Source: UBA3206 sp964548855 | Lineage (GTDB): Bacteria; Bacillota_I; Bacilli_A; Acholeplasmatales; Anaeroplasmataceae | Assembly (NCBI GenBank): GCA_964548855.1 | Contig: CAZJSR010000013.1 | Location: 1 to 57,185, forward strand | DNA length: 57,185 nucleotides | Reading direction: 5' to 3' | Part shown: in pieces, positions 52,730-57,185 of the stretch | Layout: every line of letters starts with the position of its first letter | Numbering within the stretch: position 1 is the stretch's first letter | Notes under the pieces: model-generated | The model's database searches: none | The model's input: only the letters and a program-made list of their open reading frames with translations | Told to the model about the DNA's origin: nothing | Position numbers and translations under genes: made by a program

Positions 52730-52738
52730 TGATATAAT
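52730..52738 (+). promoter_or_regulatory. Extended -10 promoter before 52774 gene
   Basis: Exact TGATATAAT, 35 bases before the ATG. Confidence 0.65.
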
Positions 52739-52773
52739 AAAATAGTAATGATATGGAAGGAGAATTCTAAGTA

Positions 52774-53421
52774 ATGAAAATTAATGAACGTATATATGAT
52801 TACGCAATAGAGGAGAATATGTTAGAAGTTCAAGAGGTTGAAGGTCATAAGATTGAAATTTATAGATTAAATGATTATCCAGACTTACTTGAAGAGTTTA
52901 CTAATAAGGGAAAATTTGCTGTATGGTCTTGTGTAGATGGAAAGAATTATCGTTTATTCATTGAAGAAGGATATCATATGGAAGTTAAAGAACTATATAG
53001 TGAAAAAATTAATGATATATGGTTAAAATTTTGGGACAAATGTGAAAAGATAGCTAATAAATTTAGAAATATTGTAATGCCTTTAACAATTGTTTTAATG
53101 GCTGTAGTATTATTATCATTTTTATTAAAGAATAATACTGTTAGAACAGTTTTAGTAATTGTATTAGCTGTAGCATTCTTGATAGGAATATTAATATACA
53201 GAAAAGTGACAAATAAGTTATTTGGTGATGCGAATAGAGAAAGTGTCAATGAGATAAAGAAAGTATTAGGGGAAAAGAAATTTGAACGCTTACTAGAAAA
53301 ACAAAGAGGATATATGGACAATTACTTTAAATATGAAGATACAGAAGAAGTAGGTCTAGAATCTTTAGAAGAAAATTCTAGTGAAGAAGTTTCAAATAAT
53401 GAAGAAGATAAATCAGAATAG
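52774..53421 (+). CDS. Hypothetical protein with two central helices
   Basis: 215 aa: a soluble N-terminal domain (residues 1-105, with FAVWSCVDGKNYRLFIEEGY), two transmembrane helices (about 108-127 and 129-150), and a charged C-terminal tail ending in an acidic Glu/Ser-rich stretch. No family recognised. AAGGAG precedes the ATG. It lies 14 bases upstream of tkt and is likely co-transcribed with it. Confidence 0.7.
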   Translation: MKINERIYDYAIEENMLEVQEVEGHKIEIYRLNDYPDLLEEFTNKGKFAVWSCVDGKNYRLFIEEGYHMEVKELYSEKINDIWLKFWDKCEKIANKFRNIVMPLTIVLMAVVLLSFLLKNNTVRTVLVIVLAVAFLIGILIYRKVTNKLFGDANRESVNEIKKVLGEKKFERLLEKQRGYMDNYFKYEDTEEVGLESLEENSSEEVSNNEEDKSE

Positions 53422-53435
53422 GTGTGTGTAGTTAT

Positions 53436-55400
53436 ATGGAAAGAAATGAACAATTAGCGATTAATACTTTAAGAATGTTAGGTGTTGATGCAATAAATAA
53501 AGCGAAAAGTGGGCATCCAGGTATTGTTTTAGGGGCGGCGCCTATGGCTTATACTTTATTTACACGTCATATGAGAATTAATCCACAAAATGTTAATTGG
53601 TTTAATAGAGATAGATTTGTATTAAGTGCTGGGCATGGATCAGCTTTACTTTATTCAATGCTACATTTATGTGGTTATAACGTAACAATAGATGATATTA
53701 AGAATTTCCGTCAATTAGGAAGTAAAACACCAGGACATCCTGAATATAGACATACTGAAGGTGTTGAAATGACAACAGGTCCATTAGGGCAAGGTATTTC
53801 AACTGCAGTAGGTATGGCACTTGCAGAAAGTTATTTAGCGAATAGATTTAATAAAACAGATATTTCTATTGTTGACCACAATACATTTGTTATATGTGGA
53901 GATGGTGACTTAGAAGAAGGAATATCTATGGAAGCTGCAAGTCTTGCAGGACATTTAAAATTAGGAAAACTAATTGTTTTATATGATTCAAATGATATTC
54001 AACTAGATGGTGAAGTTAATTTAACTAATACCGAGGATATTAAATTAAAATTTGAAGGAATGAATTGGCAATATCTTCGTGTTGAAGATGGTAATGATAT
54101 AGATTCTATAGATGAAGCTATAAAAGAAGCTAAACATGTGTTAGATAAGCCAACAATTATCGAAATTAAAACTGTAATTGGATTTGGTGCTCCAAATGCT
54201 GGTGAGAGTGCAGTTCATGGTGCGCCTCTTGGAGAGGAAAATACAAAAGTTTTAAGAGAAGCGTTAGAATACAAGTATGAACCATTCTTTGTTAATGAAG
54301 GTGTATATGATTTATTTGCTGAAAAAGTAATTAATCGTGGAGAAGATGCAAATTCAGACTGGAATATATTATTACAAAATTATGGTAAGAAATATACTGA
54401 TGAACTAAAAGAATTTGAAAAGTTCATTGAAGATGATTTTAAGATTAATGATGAAACATTACCTAAGTATGAAATTGATTCTAAAGAATCTACAAGAAAG
54501 ATTTTAGGTAAAATGCTAGATCAAATTAGTGTAGATTTACCAAATGCAATAGGAGGGTCAGCAGACCTTACTCCTTCAACATTTGTTAAAGGTGCAAATG
54601 GTAATTTTGAATGTGATACTAAGCATGGTAGAAATATTAAATTTGGTGTTCGTGAACATGCTATGGCTGCAATAGTAAATGGAATCAATTTACACGGTGG
54701 ATTAAAGGGATTCTGTGCGGGATTCTTTATTTTCTCTGATTATATGAAACCTGCTATGCGTCTTGCGTCTATAATGCAAGTTCCATCAATATTTATATTC
54801 TCACACGATACTGTATGTGTAGGAGAAGATGGACCAACTCATCAACCTATTGAACAACTTACTATGTTAAGAAGTATTCCGAATTTCAATATGATTAGAC
54901 CTGCAGATGCGACTGAGGTTAGTGCTGCGTTAAAGATTGCGTTTGAAAGTAAGTTGACTCCAACTAGTATTTGTACTACACGTCAAGCTGTATTAAATTT
55001 AGATTCAACAAAAGAAGATGGTGTTAGAAAAGGTGCTTATGTTGTATTAGAACCTAAAGAAGCTCCTACATCTATTATAATTTCATGTGGTTCTGAACTA
55101 GAATTAAGTATTGAAGTTGCAAAAGAATTAAACGCAAATGGTGAGAGTGTTAGAGTTGTATCTATGCCGTCTATGTATTTATTTGAATTGCAAGACAAAA
55201 AGTATAAAGAGAAGGTTTTACCATCTAATATAACTAAGAGACTTGCGATTGAAATGGGGCACACTATGCCTTGGTATAAATATGCTTCAAATGTGTATGG
55301 AATAGATACTTTCGGTATTTCTTCACCAATTAGCCATATTCATGATCATTTCGGATTTACTAAGAATAATTTAGTAAAAGTATTTAAAAATATAAAATAA
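53436..55400 (+). CDS. tkt: Transketolase
   Basis: TPP enzyme of the non-oxidative pentose phosphate path that supplies ribose-5-phosphate, hence PRPP for purines. 654 aa: KSGHPGIVLGAAPMAYTLF, TTGPLGQGISTAVGMA, the TPP/Mg motif GDGDLEEGISMEA...NDIQLDG, and the pyrimidine domain with EHAMAAIVNG and DSVxxGEDGPTHQP-like HDTVCVGEDGPTHQPIEQL. All active-site His blocks are present. ATG 53436 (MERNEQLAINTLR) follows AGGTGTG; an upstream start at 53424 is less typical. Confidence 0.96.
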   Translation: MERNEQLAINTLRMLGVDAINKAKSGHPGIVLGAAPMAYTLFTRHMRINPQNVNWFNRDRFVLSAGHGSALLYSMLHLCGYNVTIDDIKNFRQLGSKTPGHPEYRHTEGVEMTTGPLGQGISTAVGMALAESYLANRFNKTDISIVDHNTFVICGDGDLEEGISMEAASLAGHLKLGKLIVLYDSNDIQLDGEVNLTNTEDIKLKFEGMNWQYLRVEDGNDIDSIDEAIKEAKHVLDKPTIIEIKTVIGFGAPNAGESAVHGAPLGEENTKVLREALEYKYEPFFVNEGVYDLFAEKVINRGEDANSDWNILLQNYGKKYTDELKEFEKFIEDDFKINDETLPKYEIDSKESTRKILGKMLDQISVDLPNAIGGSADLTPSTFVKGANGNFECDTKHGRNIKFGVREHAMAAIVNGINLHGGLKGFCAGFFIFSDYMKPAMRLASIMQVPSIFIFSHDTVCVGEDGPTHQPIEQLTMLRSIPNFNMIRPADATEVSAALKIAFESKLTPTSICTTRQAVLNLDSTKEDGVRKGAYVVLEPKEAPTSIIISCGSELELSIEVAKELNANGESVRVVSMPSMYLFELQDKKYKEKVLPSNITKRLAIEMGHTMPWYKYASNVYGIDTFGISSPISHIHDHFGFTKNNLVKVFKNIK

Positions 55401-55411
55401 TGTAAAAAAAT

Positions 55412-55441
55412 ATCAAACTATTTTTAGTTTGATGTTTTTTT
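55412..55441 (+). terminator. Terminator of tkt
   Basis: ATCAAACTA, 4-nt loop, TAGTTTGAT, G, then seven Ts. Confidence 0.9.
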
Positions 55442-55800
55442 ATTGGTTCTTTAAATAAACGTGTATGTAAATGAAAATTACACAACAGATTTAGTATGTA
55501 TGTGAACTATAAATAAAGTGTATGTAATACAACAAACGAACTATATATGTAACAAAAAGGGCAGCCGGTAGTGTGGTTGCCCTTGTTATATATGCGAAAT
55601 CAAAATTAATTTTAATTATTCTTTATATTTTCCACGCTGTTTAAAATTGCGTTTATTTGTATATTTTTTTTTAATTCATAGTATAGGCTCATTTGTGTTA
55701 ATGACAAATTTAACCCTGTTTTTAAAACGTATGAAATTAGAGCATCATTACGAAACTTTTATTAATTTTCTAATATATGCATTGTTAATGTCAATATAGA
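55442..55800. other. Gene-free region next to IS element
   Basis: No credible ORF. It holds short direct repeats (GTGTATGTAA twice, GAACTATA twice) and the GC-rich hairpin at 55545. It looks like degraded DNA beside an insertion site, possibly remains of an older mobile element. Confidence 0.5.
55545..55593. repeat. GC-rich long hairpin
   Basis: AAGGGCAGCC and GGTTGCCCTT (one G-U) around an 8-nt loop, extended below a small bulge by GTAAC/GTTAT-type and TATAT pairs, total about 19 bp. No T tract follows, and it stands out from the AT-rich surroundings. Confidence 0.7.
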
Positions 55801-55849
55801 ATTTACCAATAGGGGGTGCGGACAATTTTTTAGACAACTTTATAATATA

Positions 55850-56575
55850 CTAGTTTTTAGATTTACACAATCTATATTTAATTCTTTTATTTTTAAACCA
55901 TTCTAAATATTTGTTTAATTCTATAATAAAGTCATCACATTTAGTTTTAGACCAATCTCTTGAATAAAAGAATTCATTCTTAATTGTTCCAAAGAAACCT
56001 TCACCCATTGAATTATCTGGGGAACAGCCTTTCTTACTCATAGATCTAGTGTATTTGTAATTTTTCATTCTATCTATCCATGATGGAATTCTATAATGAA
56101 ATCCTCTATCACTATGGATTATTATATCTTTATTTCCAATTATGCTATGAGCTTTGTCTAACATTTCATTTGTCAAATTTGAATTCGGTGATTTGCCAAT
56201 AGTCCATGTTATTGGTAATCCGTCATAGCAATCAATTAAAGGTGATAAATAAATCTTACCATCGCACATTCCAAATTCAGAAATGTCAGTTAATGCTTTT
56301 GCATGTGGTTTATTAGCCTTAAAATCCCTATTAATTATATTAGGAACCTCAGGACTAATTTCACCCTCGTAAGAAGAATATTTTTTCTTAGTTTTAGGAA
56401 TATAAACGTATAAGCCTTCTTCGCGCATTAATCTAATTATTACTTTTTCTGAAATATTAATCTTATAGTCTTCGTTTAGAGCTATCTTCATTCTCCTATA
56501 GCCATAGGCATTATAATTGCTATTAAAAATAATTTTAATATAATTTCTAATATCTAATATCTTTATATTTATCAT
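55850..56575 (-). CDS. IS3-family transposase OrfB (DDE integrase)
   Basis: 241 aa. An HTH_21-like N-terminal part (YGYRRMKIAL, EKVIIRLMREEGL) precedes an rve integrase core with catalytic Asp97 (ALTDISEF), Asp156 (IHSDRGFHY) and Glu192 (PDNSMGEGFF), giving the DD35E spacing of the IS3 family. It catalyses strand transfer of the element. The first ATG lies inside the end of orfA, and the frame is +1 relative to orfA rather than the usual -1. It appears intact. Confidence 0.9.
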   Translation of the reverse strand: MINIKILDIRNYIKIIFNSNYNAYGYRRMKIALNEDYKINISEKVIIRLMREEGLYVYIPKTKKKYSSYEGEISPEVPNIINRDFKANKPHAKALTDISEFGMCDGKIYLSPLIDCYDGLPITWTIGKSPNSNLTNEMLDKAHSIIGNKDIIIHSDRGFHYRIPSWIDRMKNYKYTRSMSKKGCSPDNSMGEGFFGTIKNEFFYSRDWSKTKCDDFIIELNKYLEWFKNKRIKYRLCKSKN

Positions 56576-57098
56576 CGCTAAGATGCTTTAATTCATAGAA
56601 ATAAGTGGATTTCTTTATGTTTAATACTTTTATAAGTTCAGTAATTTTATATTCTGATTTTAGGGCGCTAACAATAATAGTCTTTTCTTTATTTGTAAGA
56701 TTATTAAAATTAGCGCCCATTTCTTTTTTTATTAATTCATTTGCTTTCTTTAATATCTTATTTTCCATTTCAAGTTTTTGATGTTCTTGTTTTAATTTTT
56801 TTATTTCATCCTTAAGTTCATCCTTAGTTTTTTCTTTTTCTTTCATAATAGGACCACCTGCTAACTCTTTTTCCCACAAATAAATAGTTTCTCTTGTAAC
56901 ATCATATTTTGCTGCTATTTCATTCATGGAACTAGTTCTTGATGCTGCTTCAATTACTATTTTTTTCTTTTTATCTATATTATACTTAATAGGTGTCTTT
57001 TTTACAAAGTGTTTTTGTATATATCTTTTATCTTCTTTAACCCATCTTTTTAACATACTATAAGATGGCTCACCAAATTTTCTTTGGGTCTTCATCAT
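56547..57098 (-). CDS. IS3-family transposase OrfA (HTH protein)
   Basis: 183 aa. An HTH near residues 50-75 (SSMNEIAAKYDVTRETIYLWEKEL) is followed by a coiled coil (about 86-122, rich in Lys, Glu and Leu) and a second HTH-like part (TELIKVLNIKKSTYFYELKHL). OrfA binds the IS ends and regulates transposition. Two adjacent ATGs follow GGTGA. It overlaps orfB by 29 bases. Confidence 0.87.
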   Translation of the reverse strand: MMKTQRKFGEPSYSMLKRWVKEDKRYIQKHFVKKTPIKYNIDKKKKIVIEAASRTSSMNEIAAKYDVTRETIYLWEKELAGGPIMKEKEKTKDELKDEIKKLKQEHQKLEMENKILKKANELIKKEMGANFNNLTNKEKTIIVSALKSEYKITELIKVLNIKKSTYFYELKHLSDDKYKDIRY

Positions 57099-57185
57099 AT
57101 TTTCACCATGCTGAAAATAATAGTCTAATATTTGTTAATAGTATAATAAGAGTAACCAAAAAAGCTCAAATAACATTTACCAATT

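Larger units (their letters stand above)
55801..57185 (-). mobile_element. IS3-family insertion sequence
   Basis: Two overlapping transposase frames on the minus strand with a DDE integrase and an HTH protein. The inner ends share TTTTTT, then a TTATxATA block (55828-55845; reverse of 57136-57167), as imperfect inverted repeats. The 10-mer ATTTACCAAT occurs at 55801-55810 and at 57175-57184, flanking both ends, and may be a target duplication. The far end touches the window edge, so the exact border is uncertain. Confidence 0.75.

Noticed and set aside
1..57185. CRISPR array, tRNA or rRNA genes
   Set aside because: No regularly spaced repeats outside the lyase linker and no tRNA T-loop or rRNA signatures were noticed on reading; an Infernal/tRNAscan run would settle this.

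Overview
The window is about 57 kb of very AT-rich DNA read with the standard genetic code: Trp is TGG, and TGA ends genes such as purN and the ECF sigma factor. Strong AGGAGG-type ribosome sites, HrcA/CIRCE and CcpA-type operators, a DegV protein, PyrR, a small SRP RNA and MurA point to a low-GC walled bacterium of the Bacillota. I would guess a Bacilli-like gut or anaerobic lineage near Erysipelotrichales/Acholeplasmatales, but that placement is inference. Most genes lie on the plus strand in short-gapped operons separated by intrinsic terminators.

Layout. 1-3351: purA with a DUF523 gene and a small membrane protein, then two Hsp20 genes behind two CIRCE-like repeats and a cre-like site. 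3382-6855: degV, a GNAT-like gene and an aminotransferase. 6877-9973: a secreted protein of unknown function followed by a fused FtsX-type ABC transporter. 10108-11610: an IMP dehydrogenase of the Tritrichomonas foetus type. 11611-15427: a leader with a small ORF and terminator, then fhs and a PEPCK/HPr-kinase-like protein. 15465-29065: one long purine operon, purL-purM-purN-purH-purD-folD-purB-guaB-guaA plus a small membrane protein. 29172-34611: an ECF sigma factor, a likely membrane anti-sigma factor and a large pectate lyase lipoprotein. 34692-36169: purC and purE. 36323-40088: a second secreted-protein/ABC-transporter operon. 40118-42445: an orphan minus-strand membrane gene, an XRE regulator with a membrane partner, and an LRR lipoprotein. 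42480-55441: housekeeping genes (yebC, pyrR, glyA, glnA, murA, rpmE, tadA, SRP RNA, pepP, cvpA, tkt) with several membrane proteins. 55801-57185: an IS3-family element at the window edge.

How it fits together. Nearly all of de novo IMP synthesis, both AMP and GMP branches, and the one-carbon supply (Fhs, FolD, GlyA) are here, but purF and purK are not. The most system-like locus is the sigma/anti-sigma/pectate lyase cluster. The sigma operon and the lyase gene share a two-part upstream motif with identical 13-nt spacing, and the lyase leader also carries a perfect match to the CcpA cre consensus. This suggests pectin use under joint control of an envelope-sensing sigma factor and carbon catabolite repression. 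Two independent modules of a secreted beta-rich protein followed by an FtsX-type ABC transporter are the other candidates for undescribed biology.
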